Assembly: GCA_033964015.1 (NCBI GenBank)
Contig: CM066915.1
Location: forward strand, 15,780,913-15,844,912
Source of the DNA: Scolanthus callimorphus
Lineage: Eukaryota > Cnidaria > Anthozoa > Actiniaria > Edwardsiidae
Reading direction: 5' to 3'
Length of the DNA stretch: 64,000 nucleotides
In this document: positions 1 through 10,925 of the stretch, piece by piece
Layout: every line of letters starts with the position of its first letter
How positions within the stretch are numbered: position 1 is the first letter of the stretch
Translations under genes and position numbers: made by a program
The notes under the pieces: generated by a model
The model's database searches: none
Told to the model about the DNA's origin: nothing
What the model saw: only the letters and a program-made list of their open reading frames with translations

Positions 1-1012
1 GCAGGGAGGTACTCCAGTAAATAAAGGACAGGTGTGTGTCGCCCAGTTTCTCAAACTTAAGGATAGAAAATCAAAAAATGTACACCCTATTCAAGGGGAA
101 AATGTTCCAAAATGGCGTTAAAGATTACTATCTGGATCACAAAATCCCTGCTTTTTCGAGAGAAAACACTCTTCACCAGCAAGCAGACCCTCAAATTGAA
201 ATATGCCCTTGGGTGTGACACATGCGTATATAGCTTACATGGGAGCAGCTTTTGGGCTTAGTAGGACTATGAAACCATGTGATTTTTTAATTTGAATCTC
301 CTAAAAGCACTATTTTTGCATACAAATATTATAAAGACTTTTATTGTCACCATGCTTGATTATTATTATTTTTATTGTAATAAATTAAGGCCTCGTAAAT
401 CCATGAGCCTCTGAATCAATTTACTTTACAATGTTGTTCTTTCAGTAGAGCTTGTATCCCACCTCTCAACAAGGGAGGGAGGTTAGAGTTCTTTTATTCA
501 TGGGTCATTCCACGTCAAATCGACCAATGCCGTAAATTGACCCTCTCCGATTTCCATAAAAATCACATTTTGAGTGCCTTTCAAGATCAATAACAAGATT
601 CCAAAATTTCAGCGTCAAGGACTTAATATTTTTCGAGATACAGGCACACGAAATTTGTCGACCACGCCCCTTTTGTATTTTTGCTGAGTGAAACTCCAAT
701 TTTGAGTGGCTGGCAACCCCACTCGCATCATAACAAGCCGCAAAAACGTATTTGTTTGGTAAACTGTACTACCCACACTTCCCATAACAGCCATTAAAGA
801 TACCCTATAAGTCTTTGAATGTGTTGTTTTTTCACGCCAAACATCGGTCCAAAATGCATTTCATTATCTCAGGGTGATATTTTCTGTAAATATTTTTTTA
901 CCAAATGTTACGTTTTTGTACAACATGCATTTTTATAATGTTATATGGGTGGTGAACAACCAGCAGTATGAGTGGTGACGACTTAGCGGGTTTGTTTCTG
1001 CTTATTTCGAGG
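1..1012. other. Non-coding, no gene recognised
   Basis: This is AT-rich sequence. The only open frames are short (60-64 codons) and show no recognisable domain. The stretch from about 500 to 720 is less AT-rich than its surroundings and may be a decayed repeat, but no second end was found. The last bases run into the left arm of the foldback repeat that follows. Confidence 0.5.
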
Positions 1013-2310
1013 CTTTTAAAAACGCACAGTGGCAAAAGTCCAAAAATTACCGTATTTTCGGGCTTAAGAATCGGACGGTTGACAGTTAATGTAGATCGCG
1101 ATATTTGAACTAGATATTCTTTTGTCTTTATTTATTACGTATACAAATTCGTAACACCTATGTCGAACTCCTTCACTGTCAAACAATCAGAGGAATAATC
1201 CATGGTTCGACAATGAAATTGACCGTGGTATGAAATGGAAATGCAGCAAAGACACATATTAATAGAACTAATTTTATAATTTTTGCAGGTATTGGGATTT
1301 CTTTTTAGTTTTTCATATTAAATCATGTAAACAATCTTGGTGACATAGCATTGCACTGTAGAAATGAATTAATTAAAAATAAATAAACAAAACGCGTTAA
1401 TTTCACTCTGTTTCGAATTACGGAAAACTGAAAAACGATTGATTTTCTTGATTACCACGTCAATGTATAACAATTAACAGGCGAAAGTTACATTGGACTC
1501 TTCATTTGTAATATTATTGCGAGCAAAATATAGATGTTAGACAATAATCATATTAGACAGATTTCGCAGATTAGCGCAAAACCCATTCATGAAGCATCCA
1601 GGGGAAACAAAGTAATTACGATTTGTGTTTAGCCTTGAACCAAGAAAACACTGACGACTGCAGGACTAATCGTAAGTAAAAATCATTTGGTTTGATTTTT
1701 GATTGGCTGGAAGAGCAACGTCGCGATGCCCAGCCAATCGAAACGAGAAGAAAACTCAAAAACAAGACACTCGACACTCTCTGAATTCCACTTTATGTAC
1801 AGCTACATGAATCCCTCCGATCTCACGCCACTTTACTGCTGCGAAAGGGCAATCCGCTTATTTAACAAATGTAAAACAAAGGAGAGATGGTTGTCCTGTT
1901 CGACGTTTTGAGATCTTCCGCTTAATTTAATTTAATTTAATTTAATTTCATTCCATAGCTCAGGCTTTCAAAATGATATAGACTTTAAACTGTAGAGTTC
2001 TAAGGAGTATTCATGGACACAAGAAAGAGTTTTGGTGTCATACTAGCCTTATCTGACTAATTACATAAATATTTTAAAAACGAATTTTCATAATGTTGTT
2101 AATTTCATTGTCGAACCATGATTTATTCCTCTGATTGTTTGACAGTGAAGGAGTTCGACATAGGTGTTATGAATTTGTATACGTAAGAAATAAGAATGAA
2201 AGAATATCTAGTTCAAATATCGCGGTCTACATTAACTGTCAACCGTCCGATTCTTAAGCCCAAAAATATGGTAATTTTAGGACTTTTGCCACTGTGCGTT
2301 TTCAAATGAA
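1013..2310. repeat. Foldback element with ~205-bp inverted arms
   Basis: The segment 1013-1220 is the reverse complement of 2099-2310 with scattered mismatches. Both arms contain the block that begins AACGCACAGTGGCAAAAGTC and ends next to GACAATGAAATT. The arms flank about 880 bp of AT-rich sequence with no recognisable transposase. The right arm encodes the last residues of the minus-strand ORF at 2277-2966. The left arm encodes a near-identical peptide (NAQWQKS) on the plus strand, so a gene end was duplicated in inverted orientation or the element captured it. No target-site duplication could be identified. Confidence 0.75.
1922..1947 (+). repeat. (AATTT)n microsatellite
   Basis: Roughly five copies of a TAATT/AATTT pentamer lie between the arms of the foldback element. 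This is ordinary simple-sequence DNA. Confidence 0.8.
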
Positions 2311-2966
2311 CGAAGTAAGTCGCGCGCTAACCTTTTTTGAATTTTTTTCGATATTTGTTGCAGCATTTCATCTAACGATGTCTGGTTTTCATCGATATCA
2401 CTTCGATCGTCACTCTCGGAATCAATCGTGCTCTCATCATCTGAAGATTCCTCAACACTACTAGTGTCGCTTTCACTATCCCAGCTGGAAGTTTCAGTCT
2501 CAGACTCCTCCTCCTGCAAACTCTCATCGGTCTCTGACATTCTTCTTTTACTCATGTTATTCCTTTCTGATAGACTGCTCAGCGTGATATAAGAAGATTT
2601 GTAGTGTTTTTGGCATAAAAACAGACACAAGGGCAGGGCTGCAAAAAGCGGCGGAAGTATGTCTTTTACTAAGCCACGCCCTTCTTGAGCGATTCGTCTC
2701 TTCTTATCTCTAAATGGGGTAGAAGCATCAGTCAAATCCTTGAGAAGATCTAAGTGCTCTTCAATTGCTTCTTTTCTTTTCTTTAACAAACGTTCAATCC
2801 TCTCGATGGTCAAAACAGTTCGAAAACATATCTTGACAAGTACGTCAAATGTTCTAACATGGATATATGGCTCCCCACCATACATTTTGAGACTAGCAAA
2901 AATCATACGCGACCCAAGGGGATGCAACATTTCCCCATTTTGTGTTTTAACTGTATTGTCAACCAT
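2277..2966 (-). CDS. Acidic, serine-rich hypothetical protein (229 aa)
   Basis: This is an uninterrupted minus-strand frame of 229 codons starting at ATG (2964-2966). Residues about 55-85 are charged and helix-prone. A hydrophobic patch around residues 100-115 could be a membrane segment or chance. Residues about 135-190 are a low-complexity Glu/Asp/Ser tract. A basic helix-prone tail ends in NAQWQKS. No enzymatic motif is seen. The last ~30 bases lie in the right arm of the foldback repeat, so the C-terminus is shared with that repeat. The ATG sits in a 38-bp tandem duplication. It could be an exon of a host gene, a repeat-borne ORF or a chance frame. Function unknown. Confidence 0.35.
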   Translation of the reverse strand: MVDNTVKTQNGEMLHPLGSRMIFASLKMYGGEPYIHVRTFDVLVKICFRTVLTIERIERLLKKRKEAIEEHLDLLKDLTDASTPFRDKKRRIAQEGRGLVKDILPPLFAALPLCLFLCQKHYKSSYITLSSLSERNNMSKRRMSETDESLQEEESETETSSWDSESDTSSVEESSDDESTIDSESDDRSDIDENQTSLDEMLQQISKKIQKRLARDLLRSFENAQWQKS

Positions 2967-3006
2967 TCTTCCCCATTTTGTGTTTTAACTGTATTGTCAA
3001 CCATTC
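2931..3006. repeat. 38-bp tandem duplication
   Basis: Bases 2931-2968 are repeated exactly at 2969-3006. The first copy carries the presumed start codon of the minus-strand acidic ORF and the second lies just upstream of it. It overlaps the left edge of a larger 290-bp duplication. Confidence 0.9.
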
Positions 3007-3557
3007 TTTGATCACTCTTCTGTATTAGCAACTAACATGAGAGCGTAAATGAACATCGTAAATGTCTATACCGTTTTATACTATACCACCTCAATAAAAT
3101 CTAGAATTTAAATGACATCATAGCTTTTCTTAAATATTATGACAACAATGAGTCATCGACTTGCTGCGGTTTCTCATGGTTTCTCATGTTTACCATGGGG
3201 ATGAGTCATCGACCAATCCGGATCAACAAAAGAATTCTCCAGGGGGTGACTTCCGGTGTTTACCAAGTTGTGTTTTAACTGTATTGTCAACCATTCTTTG
3301 ATCACTCTTCTGTATTAGCAACTAACATGAGAGCGTAAATGAACATCGTAAATGTCTATACCGTTTTATACTATACCACCTCAATAAAATCTAGAATTTA
3401 AATGACATCATAGCTTTTCTTAAATATTATGACAACAATGAGTCATCGACTTGCTGCGGCTTCTCATGGTTTCTCATGTTTACCATGGGGATGAGTCATC
3501 GACCAATCCGGATCAACAAAAGAATTCTCCAGGGGGTGACTTCCGGTGTTTACCAAG
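2978..3557. repeat. 290-bp tandem direct duplication
   Basis: Copy one is 2978-3267 and copy two is 3268-3557. They differ only at isolated positions (for example GGTTTC versus GGCTTC). The junction occurs within TACCAAG. A shorter third echo of the last segment (GATGAGTCATCGACCAATCC) follows at about 3559-3578. Near identity implies a recent duplication. No coding function is apparent. Confidence 0.9.
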
Positions 3558-3860
3558 GGGATGAGTCATCGACCAATCCGCTGCGGAATTCCCAAGGGGT
3601 TGCTCTAATCCCTCTAACAATAGGCGGTCATCTGACGTCATTTCCGACGGTTGCTCTGGTTTCTCGGGTTGCTCATGGTTCCTAAGACCCTAACAATAGG
3701 AGCTAATCCTAGAACAATAGGAGTTGATCCCTAGAACAAAAGAGGGGAAATGCCCTTGACAGCTTGCTATTGTTATGGCCGTCCCCCTCTACTCTAGTAC
3801 GTTCCCCTTCCCGAACCGGAGAAAAGGCGTCGTAAAACAGAATCATCTTCAACCGGTTTG

Positions 3861-5903
3861 ATGCCTTCAGATAAATGTCTTTTTTGTGAAAAGAATACTA
3901 TTGTCAAAAATCGTAAAAAAGAAACCCCTCAAAAGTGCGTTACAAAAACGGCAGAGGCATCGATCAAAGCAGCCGCCGAGAGAAAAAAAGGACGAAAAAA
4001 ATCCTTTTGAAAATAAGGGACATCGATCTTGTTCCACGTGAAGCGCATTATCACTACAGTTGCCGCCGCGATTACACGCGTCCTTTAAAACGTCAGGGAG
4101 ATGAACAGATGGACATTGATCAGCATCTTTTAGAGGCCGCGCACAAGGCTGCGTTCGAGCATATCTGTGCCTATGTCAATAAGGACGTTATTGAAGGATT
4201 GAACGTTGTGCGATTGTCAATGCTGACGGAATACTACTTAGCCTACCTGCTTGACAACAGTCCTACATTTTATAATAAAGACTATAAGACCTACAAGCTA
4301 AAAGATAAACTGATCAAGCGTTATGGAGATTTACTCGGTTGGCATAATGAAAGGCCAAGCAGTCGAGGCAGCGTTTGAAAACGCGGCCTCAGATTCTAAG
4401 GGATTAGAAGAAGCAGCGTTGATGTTGCGAAGAGAGATCAAACGCTGCTTCGCCCTCTCTGAAGAAATGCTTTTTCAGTAGCGGGACCATCCAACCACCA
4501 TCGGCTTTGATCGCATTTATTCTGACTTTGATATCTTCCAAAAAAGACTCAGCAATGAAGCAACGGCAAGCTGACTGTATTGCACAAGATATCTGTCGTG
4601 CGACAACCAATGGCGAGTGGATGATGCCTAAACATTTGTTGCTTGGGATGTCTCTAAGGCAACTAACGGGAAGCTCGGAAGTTGTGTCTATTTTGAACCG
4701 TTTAGGGCACAGCGTTTCCTATTCTAGGCTCCTTGAGCTCGAGACCGCTATGTGCAAGTACCTGGATGAAAGAGACGGAGTACTTCCACCTACTATAGAT
4801 GCAACTAATAACGCCGTAATGCATCTTTGCTGGGATAATTTTGATCTCACCGAGAAGACCCCGTCAGGGGCAGGCACAACTGATACGGCTCATGGTATCA
4901 TTATACAGGAAGTTTCCCCCGGCCGTTGCAGTACAGCTCCTTCAGAAGTAAACTGCGATCCAATAGTACAGAAAACATTTGCGAGGAAAGGGCTCAATCC
5001 GTTGACACGTTGTGGGTAATCTGTAGAGCACTGCTTCCTAAAGAGGACGGTCAAAAGGTCCCACCATGGTCTGCATGGGTATCACAGACTGGCCGCGAGA
5101 AGTCACCCAAGCTGTCGCAAGTTGACTATATGTCACCTGTTTTTGCTGCAGTAACGGAAAACTCAACCGTCCAGCATATCCTCAAGGTATCTCAGGAGGC
5201 TACACGCGAGGTTAACCAGCAATATACCATAGTGACATTTGATCTTGCAGTTGCTAAAAAGGCGTACGCGCTTGTTTGGCTTAACCCCCAAACGTTTGGT
5301 GATGTGATCGTACGCATGGGAAGTTTCCATCTTTCGTGTGCTTTCATGGCAGCGCTCGGGAAGTTAGTGAAAGGTAGTGGATTCGAAGAGGTCTTGGTAG
5401 AGTCCAGCACTTGTGCCAGTGGTTCCATCCAACAGGTACGCTCGCTTATTGTGTACAACGCATCTAAAAACACTAAATAGATTAAATTAAGTATGTGATT
5501 TAGTTAGTCTAGATGCTGTTTCATTCAGAACTTCTTTTAATTCACTTGTCGACAGGTCATAGGTGGCAAGCATTACAACCGCGCCTTGCGAGTCCACAAG
5601 ACAGTACTTGAAGCACTGGAGCGCATTGTACTAGACCTCTTCATAGAGCAACACGATAATACCTTGTCAGAGCATACAAAAATGCAGATGAATCGCCTTG
5701 CCGAAGATCCCTCCGAAGACAACGTTTCAAGCACTTTGTCAGATGAAGGCTGTAGAGAATTGCTGAAGCAGAACCATAGGTTCAGGGCAGAGATCCGTGA
5801 CGGGAAGAAGGGAAAGACATCTCAGTTCTGGATGAAGTACATGGACAAAGTATGGCTCTTGCTGCGTTTCATCAGAGCTACCAAGGAAAATGATTTGGAC
5901 TAA
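3861..5903 (+). pseudogene. Uncharacterised zinc-binding repeat-family gene, 5' part, frame-shifted
   Basis: The start is an ATG at 3861 followed by a C-x2-C site (CLFCEK), then HYHYSCRRDYTR, giving a likely zinc-binding N-terminus. Between these the frame shifts in two A-runs near 3985-4010. The frame continues as 3935-4378, 4507-5019 and 4926-5480. A convincing intron with GT at 5436 and AG at 5554-5555 (120 bp) joins two exons in phase 0, reading SIQQ then VIGGKHYNRALRVHK. The last exon ends at a stop at 5903. I recognise the layout from recurrent uncharacterised proteins of cnidarians and arthropods (recollection, not a search); their function is unknown to me. The central part expected before the downstream GCD exon is missing. 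This is either a decayed member of a multicopy host family or part of a large DNA transposon. Confidence 0.6.
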
Positions 5904-6247
5904 TTTTTGCATTCGATCATCCTAATTATGCTCGTTACACCTCATTGTACCTTGTTATGCTATTGAATCTGGACGAAACGCACCCCGGGGCCAAGGAGCT
6001 GCTGTCAAAAAATGGCTTCAGTGTCAACCGCTCAAATGTACCTTGCGCGAAATAGAGTGTGGGTCTACTTTGAGCCACAAATCCTGGCATTGTTGCTCGT
6101 TTTTCATCAAACACACAACTTATGATGACAAACGTAGCGCGACAAGTTGAGGGATTTTGTGCCTCGTATTTCCCTGGCTGAAGGCACAATGTTCGTCCCC
6201 ATTGAAATGATCAATAAGAAGAGAACGTAAGAGAGTTTCATTTACTA

Positions 6248-6286
6248 CGTAGAATAGTGAATACCAGGCGCATTCACTATTCTACG
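6248..6286. repeat. Perfect 15-bp hairpin
   Basis: CGTAGAATAGTGAAT at 6248-6262 is followed by a 9-base loop and the exact reverse complement at 6272-6286. It lies about 350 bp after the stop of the gene fragment. It could be the end of a decayed foldback element or a structured RNA. No T-tract terminator logic applies in a eukaryote. Confidence 0.7.
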
Positions 6287-7470
6287 GGCAACCAAAGAAA
6301 GTTATCTTCAATTAGTTTGGAATGCAGTTCAAATGAGCTGAAATACGTACCTAAGTATAATATTTTGTTGTTATTAGGTGGTTTCTCTTCGAAAAATATT
6401 TTATTTCACTTTACTAAAATATGAATCTTCTTCTGTGATAAACAAATAGCATATTTCGAGAAAATATTTTATAGATCGCGCGCGGAGCATTTTAAACTGA
6501 TGCGTGTAATCTATTAGAATTAGTTTTCGAAAGACTCGAAATGTGCAAAATATGAGATATACCAAATATGAGATAAAAATATACTCAAAATAGCTGGAAA
6601 AATATGTAGTTCACTGCTATCGAGGAGCTGGCGGCTCGTAATCAGATCTTATTTCCATGAGACTGCCTAAATCTGATTGCTGATTCATTCAAGTGTAAAT
6701 TTACGACCCAGGTGAAGTCAGAGTAGCTGGATAAAGAGTCGAATTATAGGAAAACTACTCTAAACTAGAAGTATCTATTTAGATAGTGAAGTGCTCGAGC
6801 CAAAAGCTACTGTTTCTACAATTAATTTTGTTTGGCCTAGTTTATAAAAATGAGGCATGTGAATGTTGTAAACCTTGCAAGAAATTTAATAAATTATCAA
6901 ATCGTATACATTTAGTGTCTGTGATTTGTATCTGAAGGCTGCAATAACATCAACTGTTTTTGTAGCTGCTTCAGGAATGTTTCTAGAGTTCTCACAAACA
7001 GTTCAGAAATTAGCACTAAACTTTTGGTCGGTCAGTTAAACAAAGTTCTTGCTATCATGGAATTTTACTCAATATTGGGCATAACAGTTGCTCCAGGCAC
7101 ACAGAATAAAGACCAATAAAGAGTATGTTGTGCTGGTTGCTTAGAGTGGTTATTCATTGTGTCACTAGGCTGGATCTACAAAAAGGAAAAAAGAAAAATA
7201 ATTAAAAATAAAGAACAAAAAAGGAATGCTTTGATTACTTGCAATATTAGAGTACACATACAAAAAGGAAATAAAACACCACAATATGGCAGTCATATCA
7301 TTGTTAGGACAGCACTACTTCTTTAAATTTACTTAAAACAAAAAGTTTAAAAACTCAACACTGAAAACATTCACATTTCATTTGCTCAAGGCTAAAAGCT
7401 GCAAAACAGTGTTTGTAATTACTGGCAATAATTTAAAGTCTGGATGAATTGGGTAATACGAAAAAAAAAA

Positions 7471-7698
7471 CCGTACCCCCCGGTTGAGGACCTTGGAATT
7501 TCAGGGGGAGGGGGCGTTGATGTTGACAAAATCTTGAATTCCAGGGGGACATGACTCAAAGCCTAGAAATTCCAGGGGGTTAATTGTAATTTCCAGGGGG
7601 TTAATGGTAAATTCCAGGGGATAGAGATTGTAGCATGGAATTCCAGGGTGTAATGACTTATGGTAAAGAAAACAATGTCCTCAACCCTGGGGGTATGG
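7471..7698. mobile_element. Small inverted-repeat element with repeated CCAGGGGG motif
   Basis: The left end (CGTACCCCCCGGTTGAGGAC) is matched in inverted form at the right end (about 7677-7697) with two or three mismatches. The interior contains several spaced copies of a GAATTCCAGGGGG-like motif. No ORF is present. The length (~228 bp) and structure fit a MITE. No clear target duplication is visible and the superfamily is not assigned. Confidence 0.5.
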
Positions 7699-8320
7699 AT
7701 GCGAAAGGCCATTAGGGATCCCTTCTTGAGTAGAAATTTCAGCTTTTTTCTTACTGCCTATAAAAAAGTTGCATTAGTTTTTTCTCTGGAAATCTAGATA
7801 GCTATTTAGTACGTTTTCTAGCAGAGCTCCTGAAATAACTCTGCATCCATCGAGCAATAACGCAAATAAAGTAAAGAAATCCCGAATTTGACCTGTTCCC
7901 ATAAATAAATGAAAAATTCTGTTGACTTCTTGATTAAGCGATGTGAGTTCATCGGCTTAGTTTGCATACGCTTTCTGTCGAACTCCATTTTTTGCTCAAA
8001 ATACCAGGAAATACAATGTTAGGTTGTTAAACAGGTTTTAAATATTCATACCAAGATATTTAGACCTGAAAAAGATCAATATGGAAGTGTTCTAAAGTTT
8101 ATTTTCTACTTTTGTTACCACGCGGGCTTTACCCTGTGACACAAGATGGCGGCCATTCAAGATTTCGAGCACTGTCTCTAAAATCTAAATTTCACCACTT
8201 TCCACCACTAGGACTAAATAGGACTTTTGATATGTTATTCAGCATAGAATTCTGTGTCGAAAACCGTTGAGAGACCTTCTGTTGCAATTAGTTCTAGGTT
8301 CACCCCATTTTTTTCGATAG

Positions 8321-8983
8321 ATGTACTGGACTATTATAGATGTGAACGTCGCAGCGCGCGATCTAGGAGATGCAATGTGCCTTGCACTTCCGGGGTTTCA
8401 CAGTTTTACTGGCTGTGACACAACTAGTGTTTTCGTTCGCAAAGGCAAGTTGAAACCGCTCAAGCTCCTTCAGAAGCATTGTAGCTCGTTTGTGGAGGCA
8501 TTCCAAGATCTCGGAAAGCATCCCCAACCCCCAGATGAGGTTTTGAAAAAGTTGGAGGCTTTTACCTGTCTCATGTATGGTGGACGGTCTTTTGACGACA
8601 TAAATTCGCTGAGGTACGCGAAATTCTTGGAGTGAAATCCTAGCAGTGAATTACTTTCAACGTACAGTGGTGTGGACATGAGTCTCCTGCCGCCTTGTTA
8701 GGATACATTGAAGATGCATATCAAGAGATGCAACTACCAAGCACTCATTTGGCGCAATGCACACATAGCAGTTCCTAATGTTCCGAATCCATAAGGCTAT
8801 GGCTGGGCGATAAATCCTCAAGGGCTCCTAGAAATAACGTGGACGGAAGGTGATCTGATGCCGCAAGAGCTTGCTGATGTGATAGCAGATGCACCAGATG
8901 ATGGGCAGGAAAGCGACTCTGATGCAGATGACGACGATCCGGCACAGCTCGAGAGTGTTTTGGACTTCGTTTTTGATGAATGA
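8321..8983 (+). pseudogene. Uncharacterised GCD-motif family gene, 3' part
   Basis: An AG acceptor (TCGATAG) precedes the frame beginning YWTIIDVNVAARDLG. The conserved-looking core is LPGFHSFTGCDTTS, followed by a helical segment and LKKLEAFTCLMYGG. The open frame stops at 8635. The following bases still encode, in shifted frames and across in-frame stops, SLLPPC then NYQALIWRNAH and GYGWAINPQGLLEITW, finishing in an Asp/Glu-rich tail that ends at TGA 8981-8983. This order matches the C-terminal half of the family whose N-terminal half lies at 3861-5903. No catalytic role is known to me. The frame breaks and internal stops make this copy non-functional as read. Confidence 0.6.
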
Positions 8984-9826
8984 TTGAACTAGCGTATCAC
9001 TAAAGGGCTTACTGATATTGGCATTTTTGAAATAAATGCTAGATGGAGAAAAACAATTATTTCACTTGTATGGAAGCAAAACCTGTGATTTGATTTTACC
9101 ACGATAACAAGCCTGTGAGGGGTTATTCGCGAACTTTTGTTGACGTAATGTCTTGGTTGGCCTAATTAGGGCTAGAACGATTATTGTGTGGCTTTTGCGC
9201 CTTTTTCAAGGGTCGAAAAAGCATTTTTCGAAAATTTGTGACGCGGGTACCCTGTGTTTTTTTGTCTTATATAAAGAATGTGGTCTTGCGCCTTAACGCT
9301 TCCACTTATAAAGTGCAAACAACCTGATTTGGAATGTCCCTGACATAAGCTTCAAAACCATATATATCTTCAAAGGGGGGGGGGGGGGGGGGGTTCGTCT
9401 CCTGGCCCACGGACTAATTGTTTCTGTTCGAATCAACAAAATATTCACATTTTTATTTCGCAAATGCTCGCTTGGATAATGGAACTTTTTGATGAAATAA
9501 AGTTGTTTTCTGCCTTTGGAGGCACTTTAAGAAAAGATATTGTTTAAAATTCTATACTGAAAGTACCTAGAATAACAGTCTATTGTGGTTACATAAATTC
9601 TGGAATAAATATTTTCCCAGTTAAAAAATGCGTCATCTTTAATTCTTCTTGATTAATTTTCCTGAGCAGTTGGTTTTTGGAACTTTTGATCGATTAAATA
9701 ATTATAGACTACTTTGGTCTTTAACTGATTTAGTTTAACATGCGCTTCCCCGAGAGTTAAATAGAGTTCCCCACATTCCAGTATATTTTTGAAGTATCCT
9801 TTAGTCTTATCTTTCATGGCTCAGCA
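8984..9826. other. Non-coding, with 19-base G run
   Basis: No gene is seen. A run of 19 G residues lies at 9375-9393, where sequence length is likely to be unreliable. The remainder is AT-rich and leads into the 3' end of the minus-strand LINE. Confidence 0.6.
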
Positions 9827-10925
9827 TTAAACAGGCAATCCCAAGAACATGGAAGACAAGTTACTTCTTATACCTTTGGAGGCGATGTCTTTAAAATATA
9901 GAGATTTATTGTTAACCTTAATATACTTATTTTTCCAGATACACTGATCGAGAATCGATTCAACATCCAAAGATTCTGAGTTGCATGTAAAAATATTTGC
10001 CCATTCAATTAATGTGGTCTTATATACGTTTGGCAATAACTCGGGAAGGCCTTCTGCATCGAAATTTTGCTGAATGACCTTTATGCCCCCTATTTGTTCT
10101 AAAATATGCCACGGTAACAATTTCCACGTGCGTTCTTCAGATCCCATTAATTGTGAGATCATTTTAACACGACTGGCCTTGACCATTGACGTGAAGTCGG
10201 GCAACTTTAAACCCCCTTTGTCATAAGGGCCAATAAGAGTTGAGTATTTAATTTTGGGCTTCTTCCCCTTCCAAACGAAATCTTTAATTACATTCTCGAC
10301 TTTACTGATGAAACCCCTTGGAATAAATAATTTAGCGCAGACGTACAAGAGCTTGGATAAAGCTAAGGAACGAACCACTTGGATGCGCCCATACAATGTT
10401 AATTCGCCCGTGCGCCATATCGATAGCACCGTCTCAAAATTATCAAAAATGCGAGCAAAAGTTTTATCGTGCGACAATCTCTCATTATTTGAGAAGAAAA
10501 TTCCTAAAATAGTTACCCCATCCTCTAGAAAGTCAACCCATCTCAATTCCATGGTACCTAACTGTTGCTCTTCCGAAGCAGGCTGCCCTCCAAGCCACCC
10601 AACTTCCGAATTGGATAAATTAATTTTTAGGGATGTGTATCTGCTAAATAGTTTTAAGATACTTAGCGTTTTCTTTAGTGGTGTCATCTGCATAAAGCAC
10701 TAGTTTCTTTTCCTTCTCGCCCTTTTATTTCTTCGCATTCTCGTATCATAGTCGCCATCACTTCTAAGACTAAAATAAACAAATCGAAATCGGGTCACCT
10801 TGTTTTGTACTTCTTCCCAATGGAAAGATATCAGTGCAGTGCCCATTGTTCATTACTGCTTTTTCAAAGTCAGCCGCAAACATTATCATTTTTTGTTTGA
10901 TTAGTCAATTTATTATATCCATTTT
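9827..10925 (-). pseudogene. L1/Tx1-like LINE, 3' part of reverse transcriptase and C-terminal region
   Basis: On the minus strand the RT core reads NNGHCTD, then RSTKQGDPIS, then LVLYADDTT (catalytic YADD near 10685-10705). A one-base frame shift follows. A 288-codon frame then continues with SRYTSLKINLSNSE, the typical thumb/connection of L1-type RTs, followed by LYGRIQVVRSLALSKL, KDFVWKGKKPKI and KGGLKLPDF. An ADFEKAV block at about 10880 lacks the expected residues between it and NNGHC, so there is an internal deletion as well. This is the 3' fragment of a LINE whose other pieces lie at 11965-12690 and 15325-16033. It is dead as read. Confidence 0.8.

Larger units (their letters stand above)
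5904..8320. other. Non-coding insertion between two parts of one gene family
   Basis: This AT-rich stretch separates the two recognisable parts of the uncharacterised gene. It contains a 15-bp-arm hairpin, a GGGGG-rich inverted-repeat element and otherwise no significant ORF. It probably holds intron remnants plus decayed repeats that replaced the missing central exons. Confidence 0.5.

Noticed and set aside
9375..9393. 19-base G run (also the C run at 16231 and the G run at 41617) as G-quadruplex elements
   Set aside because: Single homopolymers without the four-tract spacing; their lengths are probably unreliable in the assembly.
10254..10703. 149-codon plus-strand ORF opposite the LINE
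   Set aside because: It lies antisense to a clearly recognisable RT region on the minus strand and has no domain of its own.
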